Of a stretch of 39,176 nt of DNA, positions 8,242 through 17,875 are shown one piece after another. A program made the position numbers and the translations under genes. The stretch's first letter is position 1. Each line of letters begins with the position of its first letter. The DNA comes from Burkholderiaceae bacterium. GTDB lineage: Bacteria; Pseudomonadota; Gammaproteobacteria; Burkholderiales; Burkholderiaceae_E. The notes below the pieces were generated by a model. The model ran no database searches. It was not told the origin of the DNA and worked only from the letters and a program-made list of their open reading frames with translations. Where the stretch lies: assembly GCA_023384005.1 (NCBI GenBank), contig JAHDXY010000012.1, positions 1 through 39,176 on the forward strand, read 5' to 3'.

Positions 8242-10191
8242 TCAAAGGTCGCATTTGAGGAGGCGTTTTTCCGCGGGTGCGCCCTGGAGCTCAAGCACCA
8301 GCCACGGCTCCTTCGCGACATCTGCGGGCGGAGGTGTGGTTGTCGTGACCACGTACTGGAAGAGCGGCGTCTTGCCGACGCCCTCTAGCCATCGAGCCAA
8401 TGCGAATATCTGGTGATAAATCGAGAGCCCCAAATCGGCCTCGCGTGAACTGTCGTGCAGCAGAAAAGCAGGAACACAGCTAGCGCCCTCGATGCTTCGG
8501 CACAGCGCTGCGATATCGAACGCGACGATTTTCAACGAGTCGATCGCGGGCGTCGACCGATTACCGCCCATCTGTACTTTCAGATCCAGGCCATTCCCTG
8601 TGAGCGTCACAGTTCCAGCGGCGTCAGGACCCAGAAGACGTTTGACAATAGGATCGAACTTCAGCGATATGTCGGAAAACGCACGGGCCTGCTGCTCGAC
8701 AAACGCGCCCAGCCGCTGTCGTTCCTCTTCGATTGCCTTGACGAAGTCAGCGACCTTGGCCTCAGCGCTTGTCTGCTCCTCAGTGAGCTTGGCAAGCTGC
8801 GCCACTTCCTCGATTAACCGCTTGGCTGCATACCAAGCGGCTTCACGTGAATTTCGGGCGGACTGTAGCTTCTTGACGCGTTCCTGCTGCGTTTTTTCCC
8901 GTTGCAGCGCGACGGCCAACTGCTGCTGGACCTGTAGCTTCTCCGCCTTGGCGGACTGAAGGCGCTTGTTCTCCTCGGCGAGTTCGGCTCGAGTCCTCTC
9001 CAAGCGCTCGCCACATGCTTTCAAATCGGGCAACTTGTGCGAAAGCTTGCAGCCCTCCGCCAATACCCGGTCGATCGGAACTTCACAAATTGGGCACGGA
9101 AAGCTGTTTGCCTCCTGAAGGGCGTAAGAAAGCCCTGGAATTTCGCCGGTTATCTTGGGGATGATTCGTTCGCTGGTTTGGATATTGGCCTCTGCGACGC
9201 CCAGTTTCAGCTTGAAGGCGGTGACCTCTTCACGCGCCGCGTCGTAGTCCTGCAGTGCCGCCTCCACCTCGGAAGCGTCCTTGGTGGTTGCGATACCCGT
9301 CTCCTTGGCGAACCGTTCTTGCGCCGCCTCACGCAGTTGGCCCATCGCAATGGAGCTTTCGGCTGGCATGTCTACCGAAACCCCAAGCGTAGAGACAAGT
9401 CGCTTCCTCAGACGCCCTGCTTCCCACCGGCGGTGAGCAAGCTCCTGATCGAGCGCGTGTTTCTTGGCCTCTAGCTCAGCGATTTCCGTTCGCTTCGCCT
9501 GCTCCTCCGGCGTTATAGCGCGTAGGAATGCGCGCAACGCGTCGAGCTTCTCGGTTTGGTTCAAGGCCCGCGCTGGCGACTCCGAATCCGAGGCCGTGGA
9601 GCGCCAGTCGAGTACATGATCGAAGCGGCACTCCTGGTCTCGCGTCAGCCATGCCAGGGCAATCGGCCATCCCCTGTGTTCTTGCCGGTGCCTCGGAATC
9701 AGCCCGGCGACGCTGGATGTAATCAGCGACTTCTCCACCGCATCCAGAAACGCCTCCAGCCCCGTCGAGGGCTCATCCCCTTTCGCGATCTCATCAAGCT
9801 TGCCTTCTCGAATGGCCATCTGACGCCGCCGCACGCCAAGTGGTCGCACGATCCCCCAACATGTGCCGTCGAGCATGACTTCGGCACCTACCAGCCCATC
9901 GGGCAAGACAGCCGCGATTGTTTCTCGCTGCTCATCCGGGGCGAATCGTTCTTCGCCCAAGCAATAGCGCAATAGCCGGCAAAAGAGCGTCTTGCCGCCG
10001 CCGTGTCCTATCCGCTCGTCGTCAGGTGTCCAAACGATGTTCAAACCAGGGCGCAAAGCGATGTCGCGGATCACCTCGCCGCCAGCCGATCGCCAGATCA
10101 CGAGCCGCCGCACCCACAATCGCGGACCTGAAGCGTCAGGCGGCGGCCTAACTACAAGTTGCTCCTGGAAGAATTCATGCTGCTTGGGCAT
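8242..10191 (-). CDS. Rad50/SMC-like ATPase with zinc hook
   Basis: 649 aa. Seen: N-terminal ATPase half with Walker A GHGGGKT (62-68); two long coiled-coil segments (about 215-345 and 380-510, rich in E, A, K, R, Q) separated by FPCPICEVPID, a Rad50-type CxxC zinc hook (C366, C369); and a C-terminal half with FLLHDSSREADLG (576 onward) at the Walker B/D-loop position. That is the SMC/Rad50/DUF2326-like architecture, compact compared with Rad50. Known: such ATPases dimerise on DNA ends and regulate partner nucleases. Context: its start overlaps the end of the methylase gene by 17 nt, so the two products are likely made in fixed ratio. With the DrmD-like helicase upstream this gives a helicase-methylase-ATPase core. 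Partner nuclease is not obvious; HNH or GIY-YIG proteins downstream are candidates. Confidence 0.82.
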   Translation of the reverse strand: MPKQHEFFQEQLVVRPPPDASGPRLWVRRLVIWRSAGGEVIRDIALRPGLNIVWTPDDERIGHGGGKTLFCRLLRYCLGEERFAPDEQRETIAAVLPDGLVGAEVMLDGTCWGIVRPLGVRRRQMAIREGKLDEIAKGDEPSTGLEAFLDAVEKSLITSSVAGLIPRHRQEHRGWPIALAWLTRDQECRFDHVLDWRSTASDSESPARALNQTEKLDALRAFLRAITPEEQAKRTEIAELEAKKHALDQELAHRRWEAGRLRKRLVSTLGVSVDMPAESSIAMGQLREAAQERFAKETGIATTKDASEVEAALQDYDAAREEVTAFKLKLGVAEANIQTSERIIPKITGEIPGLSYALQEANSFPCPICEVPIDRVLAEGCKLSHKLPDLKACGERLERTRAELAEENKRLQSAKAEKLQVQQQLAVALQREKTQQERVKKLQSARNSREAAWYAAKRLIEEVAQLAKLTEEQTSAEAKVADFVKAIEEERQRLGAFVEQQARAFSDISLKFDPIVKRLLGPDAAGTVTLTGNGLDLKVQMGGNRSTPAIDSLKIVAFDIAALCRSIEGASCVPAFLLHDSSREADLGLSIYHQIFALARWLEGVGKTPLFQYVVTTTTPPPADVAKEPWLVLELQGAPAEKRLLKCDL

Positions 10192-13100
10192 CGATCCAGT
10201 CTCTTAGTGGCGCGGGCAGTTCGCGGACAATTGATTCCGTTGCCTGGCGCTCCACTACCGCCAAGACAAATCTCGCCCGACCGTCCGGCCAGCCAGCCGT
10301 TTCGAGGGCATCCAGATTGGCGCCCGGTGCCCACGTCGCGCGACGGGTCTCCTCGACGAGAGATCCGTTTGTGCGCAGAGTGCGCACGGCTGCACCCCAT
10401 GCGCCATCTACCCTCGGAATTACGGTCGATGTTCCCTGTGGAAGCACATCGGCCTCGGGACCGACAAGCCGACGCCAAGTAGTCGCTTCGTCGGCCGTCA
10501 GAAAAGGACGCAAGAGCCGAGGTTGAAGTGCTAGGGTCGCGGTCAGCCTTACCTGTCTAGCCGGCATCGCGCCGGCCATCGCCTTCAGGATCGCGCCAAG
10601 AACTGCGCCACTCTCTGCGCGCTCGTCCGCCATCGGCCGCGCCCAAGCGCCCATTGGAAGTACATCAAGCTTGGGCCCAACCGGTCTTGCAGGAGCGAGC
10701 GTGGGCGCGGCACTTTGTCTCTGCTCAATCCGATCCCAAGCTTCCAGCACTAGGCGGCCGGTGCGGTATTCACCGAACTGCTTTTCCTCACTATTCCGAA
10801 GCACACGAAATGTTTCCGATGGGTAATCGGCGCCCATCACATCAGAAGGATCTAGGATGTAGCGCAGCTCATCTCGTGTGAGCCCATATAGGCGCGCGTA
10901 GTAGGCATCCAGCTCCGACTGCACCAACGCACGTCTATCCGTGTCGAAAGTGAACGGCTGCGCCTCGTGGCTAAGATCCTTTGCCCATGCCATCAGATCG
11001 TGTGCGGTGTACGTCAACTCGAGTACGCGAGGCACGATGAAGTCAAGATCACGTTCCGTGTACCGCTCCGGCCGCAGCACGGGAAGTTGCTTCGCGATAA
11101 AGAAGTTGAGATGGTTTCCGCCTACTTTGTGGCGTGCGACAAAATCAAGAACTAGCGAGCAAAGGTTCCCGATGAATGCAGCGCAAAGCCTTGGGGAAAC
11201 GGATTCACCAAACAACACCAGCGGTAGATTGTTTCCAAATCCGGCGACGGGCAGCACGTTGGCGATGACAGTTCTAAGCACGTGAGCGCTGGTCACGTCC
11301 CTGAACCCTACAAACCATTTTGGCGTTGCGTTTTCCAACCACGTTTCCGCGAACGCAAGCGCATCATCCTCGCTCGCGAGTGAAGCTTCAGGCTCTGGGG
11401 CGCCCACGCTCAGGGTTGGATCTATGAACGCCGTGACAGCGCCCGCGTCGATCGCATACCAGGCAGTCTTCTCACGCCCGTCGCGCTTTACTCTATCCAC
11501 CGGCTCCGCAGGTAGATACGCTGGGCCTCGAGGCTCTAGGCTCGGTGGATTATTTCCGCAGAGGCCTAGCTGAGTAGGCGCAATTACGCTAGCGAATGGA
11601 TGCCGATCCACGAACCGCTTCCATTCCCGAAAGAGCACTAACAGCAGTTGCTGTGCCGTCAATCCTTGCCGTTGAAGTGCTGCGCTGAAAAGGGAATGAG
11701 CGGTCATTAGAACAATCGCGGGCTTGTTCCTCTCCCGTAGCGCGTTCAGGAGCCCCACCGGCAATCTCGCAGCACGAAGCCATACCTCACGAGCTGGCAC
11801 CCAATATCTAGGCCTTACTTGAAAACTCGCGTCCCGTCGTTCTGCTTGGGTTGTATCTCGCGCGTCCTCGTCGCCAGCGTCATATGTAGCCCAACGATGA
11901 TCGAACTGATGCATCATTTTCGCTTCATACAAGGGCAAGCGACCGTCGGAGGACTCGATCTCGAAGAGATTACTGTCATTCGACATGTGAAACATGCTCG
12001 CGAACTTAATGCTCCACGGATTAACTTCCCTGTGTCCGTCCTCGGCTTCACGAAGTAGTACTGGCACACCGGAATAGATTTTCTTGGTCAAATCCGCATC
12101 TGCTCGCGATCTGAACACTGGGCAGGTTCTGGTGTTCGGATTAATCAGCCGAAAGTCTTCCGCTGACAGCATGAACTGCCGGTGCACTTCATGAACCTGC
12201 TCAGGTTGCCTCGCAAAGAACACAAAGCGCGCTGGTCGGCTTACGTCGGTGGCACCTAGCACAAGTAGGCAGAAGCGAAAAGAATGATGAACCGACGGAA
12301 ATATGAACTCCTCGTTCTCGAAAGCGAAGAGCGAGACCAACGAACCTTGTTGCGATATCTCAGAGAAGAAAAGTTTGGTCGAATCATCCGTTGCTATCCC
12401 ACTGGGAACAATTAGGCCGGCACGCCCATCTTTACGGACAAGTCGAAAGAATGTTTCCGCAAAGAGCGCATAGGTATTTACGTCCCCAACGCCGGTCAGC
12501 GGATAGCGGCCCGAATCATGGGCATACAGGCTTGCAGCTTCCGCGAGGCGCTTTGCTTTCTCAAATGACGTGTATAGAGCCTGTTCGAGCGGAGTGCCAT
12601 TGGCGAGTCGCTGTATCAGCCGTACGCGCTCCGCCTTGTTCCGCGCCGTCGCGATGTTTGGACTCCTAGTCGCAAAAAACTCCTCCTCTTGTAGCTTTAT
12701 CCGTTCCCACGGCGGATTCCCGAGAAGCACGTCGAACCCGCCTTGTTGAAAGACATCAGCAAATTCCAAATACCAATGGAATGCACTCGCGGCGCGACTC
12801 GTAGCTTCAACAGCCTCCGCAACCCCCTGGCGAGCTCCAACGTCCCGCAAGACTCTATGGAGATCCTCGGTAGTGGGAGAGGACGAAAACGAGTCCTTAG
12901 TCTTTGGAACAAAGAATGCCGCGACAAAACAGTCCGCAAGCCGCCGTGCCTTGCTCTCCTCCGTTGCGCGATACGCTTGTTGAAATGCTTCGCGTTTCGC
13001 TTCCACCTGTTCGATGCTGTCTTCTGGCATGGAATCCAAAAGGCGCCCACCCTCGGCCTCATAAACCGTTAGCTCCTGCATGACGGCAAGTCGTTCCTTC

Positions 13101-15028
13101 TCTCTTCGGAGTTCCTTGCGAGCTGCTACGTTCTTCTTGCTGATTTCACGGCAAACTACCTTGTCATCACCGGAAAGGGGTTTGAAGGCTTCCTCAGGTA
13201 TCCCGTCTTCCATCACCCTTTGATCTAGCACGCCAATAAGCGCGTCGCCGCAACGGAAGTGATGATCCAAAAACCCGAGTGGACGTCCCGGGCTAAAGCT
13301 CTCCAACCAAAGCGCAGTGCGAGCCAACTCAAGAGCGAGAGGATTTCGATCCACCCCGAAGATGCAGTGGGAGACGATGTCTCGGATTGCACGCTGATAG
13401 TCATCTGATCGAGGCTCACCTTCCACGGCACGAACCTTCGCTAGGTTTTCGGCGAGCTTGCGAGCAGCAGCAAGGAGAAAGTGACCCGAGCCACACGCAG
13501 GGTCGAGCACTTTGATGCTCAGCAATGCTTTTTCTGAATCCTTGGCGTGCCTCAGTCGGTCGGCAATGACAGGTTCAAGCGCACTCTTAATTAGTTCTTG
13601 GACTAGGGTGTCGGGCGTGTAATAGGAGCCCGTAAGTTTCCGCGCGTTTCCCGCTACTGCCCCCTCAGCGGTTGGAGCGTCATCCCCCACGAAACGGAAC
13701 TGCCAAGGCTGCGACGCTGTATCGATCTCAGGAACCAGTTCGAGGAGTGCTTCATAAATGCTGCCTAGCTCTTCGGGTCCCATGTCACGGTAGTTGACTC
13801 GGACAAGGGCGCCGTCCTCAACAAAATAGGCAAGCTTGTAAATCGCCTGAAGAAGGGGGCGATTAGGAAGATCAGCTACATCTAGGTCCGGACATTCGTC
13901 GGCGCGGAAAAGCCCTCCTAGTGCTGGGAGGCCGAGAGCCGGTTGGCCTTTTCCGAGACCAGAAAAGGTAATCGAGAGTGCTTGCCAAAGATCATGGTGC
14001 CGGTCAAAACGTCGCCACTTGGCGGCGAGCGCGCGCAGTTGTGCGAGGCTGTAGCCGTCCCGGTAGAGTTCGATAGCCTCCTTCGAGGCCGTGGGTGGAT
14101 GGATCAAACCGCGCTCTTCGACCGTAAACAGGAACAACAGTCGGTAGATCAGTCGAAGAAGCTGTTGGTAGAACGCCTCGCTCGACAACTCGCCCTTCTC
14201 GATCCGCTCGCGCAGCGCAGTATTTCCGGGAACGGCAAGGAATCCTGTGCCCAACTCGCGAAGCGCATCGGCTACGCCGAAACGGAGGCGCTCTCTTGCC
14301 CTCGTTCCCTCTTGCTGCGCAACGCTCTTCCAGCGTTCCAACGCGCAATCTGACGGTGCTGCGTTGGCGCCACCGAATCGGCTCGCATGACAGGCGAGCC
14401 AGAGCACCGCGAAGTCGGGATAGAGCCGCTCCTCGAACAAGCGCTCGAGATCGAATTCCAGATAGGCGGGGCGCGTAAGGCTCGGGTTGTCCCGAAGGAC
14501 TCTCAGCACCTTGCCGTTGGAGACGATTGCCCATAAGGCGGCTCCGGCGTTGAGATATTCCTGGGCGAGCACAAATGGCGAGCGGCGCCGGTGATCGTCG
14601 CCATAGCGCTCGGTCGGTTCGTCGAGGTCTTCGTCGCGCGCGGCGAGTATCAAGGGGACTCGCCCACCGGTCGCAGCGTGGCCGATGGGGAAGCGCCGCC
14701 CATCACGTTCCATTGTTCCCACGGGAACAAGGTCCTCGAAGCCGAGTACCTGGCGCAGGAAGGGCAGCAGGAATGCTTCTACAGTGATCTTGCGTGCATC
14801 ACGCCCCTTGCCCGTTGGCGCCGAATAGAAGTCCTGCCAGAGTCCCTCGGCAATCCGGAAGTAACGTCCCAACTCGTCGCGCAACCGGAGCTTCTTCGGA
14901 ATCCGGTAGTCGCTCTCGCTTTGCTCGGGCGCTCCGAAATGGGCAATTCGGGCGAGAAAGTCGCCGGGGAATAGCGCGCCCTCGATTCTTACGCTAGGAA
15001 AATCGAGCTCTGTCCGCCGACGTGCCAC
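10175..15028 (-). CDS. Large N6-adenine DNA methylase (Eco57I/DrmMI/PglX-like)
   Basis: 1617 aa. Seen: SAM-binding motif I KVLDPACGSGHF (about 507-517), LTGSYYTPDTLV just before it, IFGVDRNPLALELAR (about 556-570) and catalytic motif IV NPPW (771-774), the N6-adenine type. A long C-terminal part (about 900-1617) is the expected target-recognition and accessory region. The N-terminal 300 residues include a type-IIG-like leader (FLLPFLRQVLGFEDL, then SNGKVLRVLRDN), but the position where active enzymes carry E-x-K reads LILAARDEDLD, so an active N-terminal nuclease is unlikely. Known: such proteins modify self DNA in DISARM, BREX and related systems. GTG start at 15028, 3 nt after the upstream stop; overlap of 17 nt with the ATPase downstream. 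Target sequence not predictable here. Confidence 0.87.
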   Translation of the reverse strand: MARRRTELDFPSVRIEGALFPGDFLARIAHFGAPEQSESDYRIPKKLRLRDELGRYFRIAEGLWQDFYSAPTGKGRDARKITVEAFLLPFLRQVLGFEDLVPVGTMERDGRRFPIGHAATGGRVPLILAARDEDLDEPTERYGDDHRRRSPFVLAQEYLNAGAALWAIVSNGKVLRVLRDNPSLTRPAYLEFDLERLFEERLYPDFAVLWLACHASRFGGANAAPSDCALERWKSVAQQEGTRARERLRFGVADALRELGTGFLAVPGNTALRERIEKGELSSEAFYQQLLRLIYRLLFLFTVEERGLIHPPTASKEAIELYRDGYSLAQLRALAAKWRRFDRHHDLWQALSITFSGLGKGQPALGLPALGGLFRADECPDLDVADLPNRPLLQAIYKLAYFVEDGALVRVNYRDMGPEELGSIYEALLELVPEIDTASQPWQFRFVGDDAPTAEGAVAGNARKLTGSYYTPDTLVQELIKSALEPVIADRLRHAKDSEKALLSIKVLDPACGSGHFLLAAARKLAENLAKVRAVEGEPRSDDYQRAIRDIVSHCIFGVDRNPLALELARTALWLESFSPGRPLGFLDHHFRCGDALIGVLDQRVMEDGIPEEAFKPLSGDDKVVCREISKKNVAARKELRREKERLAVMQELTVYEAEGGRLLDSMPEDSIEQVEAKREAFQQAYRATEESKARRLADCFVAAFFVPKTKDSFSSSPTTEDLHRVLRDVGARQGVAEAVEATSRAASAFHWYLEFADVFQQGGFDVLLGNPPWERIKLQEEEFFATRSPNIATARNKAERVRLIQRLANGTPLEQALYTSFEKAKRLAEAASLYAHDSGRYPLTGVGDVNTYALFAETFFRLVRKDGRAGLIVPSGIATDDSTKLFFSEISQQGSLVSLFAFENEEFIFPSVHHSFRFCLLVLGATDVSRPARFVFFARQPEQVHEVHRQFMLSAEDFRLINPNTRTCPVFRSRADADLTKKIYSGVPVLLREAEDGHREVNPWSIKFASMFHMSNDSNLFEIESSDGRLPLYEAKMMHQFDHRWATYDAGDEDARDTTQAERRDASFQVRPRYWVPAREVWLRAARLPVGLLNALRERNKPAIVLMTAHSLFSAALQRQGLTAQQLLLVLFREWKRFVDRHPFASVIAPTQLGLCGNNPPSLEPRGPAYLPAEPVDRVKRDGREKTAWYAIDAGAVTAFIDPTLSVGAPEPEASLASEDDALAFAETWLENATPKWFVGFRDVTSAHVLRTVIANVLPVAGFGNNLPLVLFGESVSPRLCAAFIGNLCSLVLDFVARHKVGGNHLNFFIAKQLPVLRPERYTERDLDFIVPRVLELTYTAHDLMAWAKDLSHEAQPFTFDTDRRALVQSELDAYYARLYGLTRDELRYILDPSDVMGADYPSETFRVLRNSEEKQFGEYRTGRLVLEAWDRIEQRQSAAPTLAPARPVGPKLDVLPMGAWARPMADERAESGAVLGAILKAMAGAMPARQVRLTATLALQPRLLRPFLTADEATTWRRLVGPEADVLPQGTSTVIPRVDGAWGAAVRTLRTNGSLVEETRRATWAPGANLDALETAGWPDGRARFVLAVVERQATESIVRELPAPLRDWIDAQAA

Positions 15029-15031
15029 GGG

Positions 15032-17875
15032 TCAGGCGCCTTGCGCTGGAACGAGCACATACAGGCCAATTACGTCGATCGGCAGGCTGATCCTTACTGA
15101 GAAACTCCCCTTCGCGCCGCTTGCTTCCCGCACTCGCCGGTGGTCGGCGAGCAGCGCGTCCGCCCGTTCCTTGGCCGCGCCTTCCAGCATGGGCTGCCAG
15201 TCCTGGAGTGAGTCCAACGCCTCCCGGATATGCCGCTCCCGCAGCGCGGCGGGCATGTTCCGTGCGGGCGCAGCTTCGAGCAATGCCTTCGCTCTGTCAG
15301 CGCCAAGGAGGTCCGGCTTGGCGCCCGCGGCTATTGCCCAGGTGACCGCCTCCTCGCATAGATGCAAACGCTCAGCTTTGCGAGTGCTGACCGTGAGCTG
15401 ATGGCGCAGCCGGAGCAGCAGGACGGTCGTTCGCGCTTTTACCGCTTCCGTGAAGACTGCACCGGAACGGTTCACGAGATCGTCTGTGGCGTCCGCTAGG
15501 GCGCGCTCCAGCAGGTAGTCGGCGAGGCTCGCCACCAACGGGTGGGTCCTGTGCACGAACCGAGCGCTACCTTCAGGCGGGTAGCTGAATCCTATGCTCG
15601 TTGTCTTCGCCATTCCTTCGGCGTGAAGCCGCTCTCGCACCGCGGGAGGCGTGTGCTCGACATGCAGGCGCCACTGCTTCCCCACCAGCTCCAGCGGAGC
15701 ATTGAGCTTCACCAGCGCGCGACTCACGAACCGTTCCACATCGTCGTGGCTACCGACCGCATCCACGGTCTTCCGCCATTCGGGCAGCACATCCTTGGGC
15801 GTCAAGCGCCCCTGCGCGAACAGAGTGCGATTCCGTGCCGCCTTCTCCCGAGCGCTCTGCCATGCGCTCTCCATCTCGCGGACCGCATCGCCAAAGTCGA
15901 GGTTGATCTGCGGCGAGCTTCCTGTGCCTTTCCTGAGTAGGACGGCATTTAGAAGAGCCTGCGTGAGCCGTCCCTCGTCATCCGGCAACGGCACTAGAAC
16001 ACCCAGCTCCTTGCGAATGCTCTCGGCCTTGCGCAGGATCACCTGCAGCACGGCCCCGTCCACCGGGTTATCCGTTCCGTACAGCATGGTGGCGCGCACC
16101 TGCCTCGCGCCTTCGCCTTTCGGGTCCACGCCGCGCTGGCCGAAGCGGTCAACCCGTCCTTCCCGCTGCTCATGCCGTGTTGGGTTCCAAGACAGGTCGT
16201 AATGCACCACCGCGGTAAAGAGTTCCTGAAGGTTGACTCCCTCAGACAAGCAATCGGTCGCGACAAGGATTCTTTTCTCGTGATCGCGAAGCTCGCCCAC
16301 CGCCTCCTCGCGCTCGCCGGACGCAAGCTCGCCCGTTACGGCAATGACCCGGCACTTCGCAAAGCGAGCACGTAGGTGCTCAGCGACATAGTGCGCGGTT
16401 GCGATATAGCGGCAGAACACTACGGGCAGGAAGCCGTCTTCCAGCAGCGTCTCCAAATGCTTGCTCAGCGACGCTAACTTGGGATCGTTCTTCTCGCCCA
16501 TCAGCGATTCGGCGGAGACGATCAACTCTTCGAGGCGCGGGACATCCTCGATGCGGCCGGCTGGCTCAATGTCATCGGGCGAGAGCCCAGTCTCGGTTCC
16601 GTCCAACACACGCTCTCGGCCGAGGGTGTCCAACTCCTCTTCCGAAAGCTGCACTTGGCCGGTTTCGACTCCCTGCAAGGGGTTCTGAAGCCGCGTGCGT
16701 AGCGCCATGACGGCGGCGGCTGGCGAGGACGAGACGCAGCGCAGCAGCGCGAGCGCCGCCCACCAGCTCATCCTCTGGCGCTGGCGGGATTCGCCTTCGG
16801 CGCGCTGCACCAACTCGCGCGCGTACGCGAGCACCTCATCGAAGAGCTTCCCCCACTTTCCGGTCAGCCGATATGTCGCCTCGGCGGTGTAGCGTTCCGG
16901 AAAGCCCGCGGCTTCGTGCCACTCATCGATGTCCTTGCGCCGGCGCTGGACGAAGTGCAAGGCCAGCTTCTTGCGCAGGGGGTGCTCCGCGTCGCCCCGG
17001 AACTCCTTGAGCTGAGTGAACGCCGGATCGAGCAATCCGAGAAGGTTGTAAAACGCCTCGTCGTCGCCGCTGTGGGGTGTTGCCGTGAGGAACACCATGT
17101 GGCGGGATGCGTCCTCCGAAAGTCCTTTCAGCAGCCGGTAGCGCTGGTGCCGAACTTGGGCGCCTTGGGCGCAGGTGTGCGCTTCGTCGACGACGACGCA
17201 TTCCGGGCAGGCACGCTGGAATTCGTCCCGGCGCCTGTCCGACTTGATGTAGTCAAGGCTCACGACGGTAAAGGGGTAAGCGTCGAAGAGCGACGCCCCG
17301 GCCGGCAATCCTCGCTCGAGCCTTCCCGCCGTGGAGGTATGGACGATCTCGGCACGGATATGGAACTTGGTGGCCAGTTCTCCCTGCCACTGCTCGCACA
17401 AATGCGGTGGGCAAAGGATCGCGAACCGGGTGATGTCGCCACGGTCGAGCAGCTCGCGAACGATCAGCCCCGCCTCGATCGTTTTGCCGATGCCGACGTC
17501 GTCCGCGATGAGCAAGCGGATGGTCTCGAGCTTGAGCGCCATAAGCAGCGGCACGAGCTGGTATGCCCTGGGCTCGACGGCGATGTTGCCGAAGCTCCGG
17601 AAGGGTCCTGCGCCATTGCGGAGCTTTAGCAGCAGCGCGTCGCGCAGCAGCAGGCCGGCGGCATGGTTGCCGTGCGGGCTCGGTGAGGGCAACGGAAAGC
17701 TTGCGTGCGCTACCGGCTTGCGCTCGAGCGGGAGATAAATGACTGTCGCATCCTCCTCGCCGCTGCCAAGGGGACGGACGTGCAAGGTCGTGTCCGTGGA
17801 TTGCGGCAGCACAATCCACTCCCGGCCTCGCGCAGAGACCAGGCTGCCTGGCTGGAAGCGCGGCAGCGCGCTCAC
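15032..17875 (-). CDS. DrmD-like SNF2 helicase
   Basis: 947 aa. Seen: the opening FQPGSLVSARGREWIVLP is the characteristic N-terminus of SNF2 helicases called DrmD in class 1 DISARM and relatives. Then Walker A DDVGIGKT (125-132), DEAH (230-233), motif III LTATPHSGDDEAFY, motif V ATDCLSEGVNLQ and motif VI RHEQREGRVDRFGQRG. Known: DrmD is the SNF2 subunit of class 1 DISARM, next to the adenine methylase DrmMI; the same neighbour relation is seen here. Context: GTG start overlaps the preceding helicase stop as GTGA (4 nt) and the methylase starts 3 nt after its stop, the tightest packing in the island. Naming it drmD would require the rest of DISARM, which is not present in standard form. Confidence 0.87.
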   Translation of the reverse strand: MSALPRFQPGSLVSARGREWIVLPQSTDTTLHVRPLGSGEEDATVIYLPLERKPVAHASFPLPSPSPHGNHAAGLLLRDALLLKLRNGAGPFRSFGNIAVEPRAYQLVPLLMALKLETIRLLIADDVGIGKTIEAGLIVRELLDRGDITRFAILCPPHLCEQWQGELATKFHIRAEIVHTSTAGRLERGLPAGASLFDAYPFTVVSLDYIKSDRRRDEFQRACPECVVVDEAHTCAQGAQVRHQRYRLLKGLSEDASRHMVFLTATPHSGDDEAFYNLLGLLDPAFTQLKEFRGDAEHPLRKKLALHFVQRRRKDIDEWHEAAGFPERYTAEATYRLTGKWGKLFDEVLAYARELVQRAEGESRQRQRMSWWAALALLRCVSSSPAAAVMALRTRLQNPLQGVETGQVQLSEEELDTLGRERVLDGTETGLSPDDIEPAGRIEDVPRLEELIVSAESLMGEKNDPKLASLSKHLETLLEDGFLPVVFCRYIATAHYVAEHLRARFAKCRVIAVTGELASGEREEAVGELRDHEKRILVATDCLSEGVNLQELFTAVVHYDLSWNPTRHEQREGRVDRFGQRGVDPKGEGARQVRATMLYGTDNPVDGAVLQVILRKAESIRKELGVLVPLPDDEGRLTQALLNAVLLRKGTGSSPQINLDFGDAVREMESAWQSAREKAARNRTLFAQGRLTPKDVLPEWRKTVDAVGSHDDVERFVSRALVKLNAPLELVGKQWRLHVEHTPPAVRERLHAEGMAKTTSIGFSYPPEGSARFVHRTHPLVASLADYLLERALADATDDLVNRSGAVFTEAVKARTTVLLLRLRHQLTVSTRKAERLHLCEEAVTWAIAAGAKPDLLGADRAKALLEAAPARNMPAALRERHIREALDSLQDWQPMLEGAAKERADALLADHRRVREASGAKGSFSVRISLPIDVIGLYVLVPAQGA

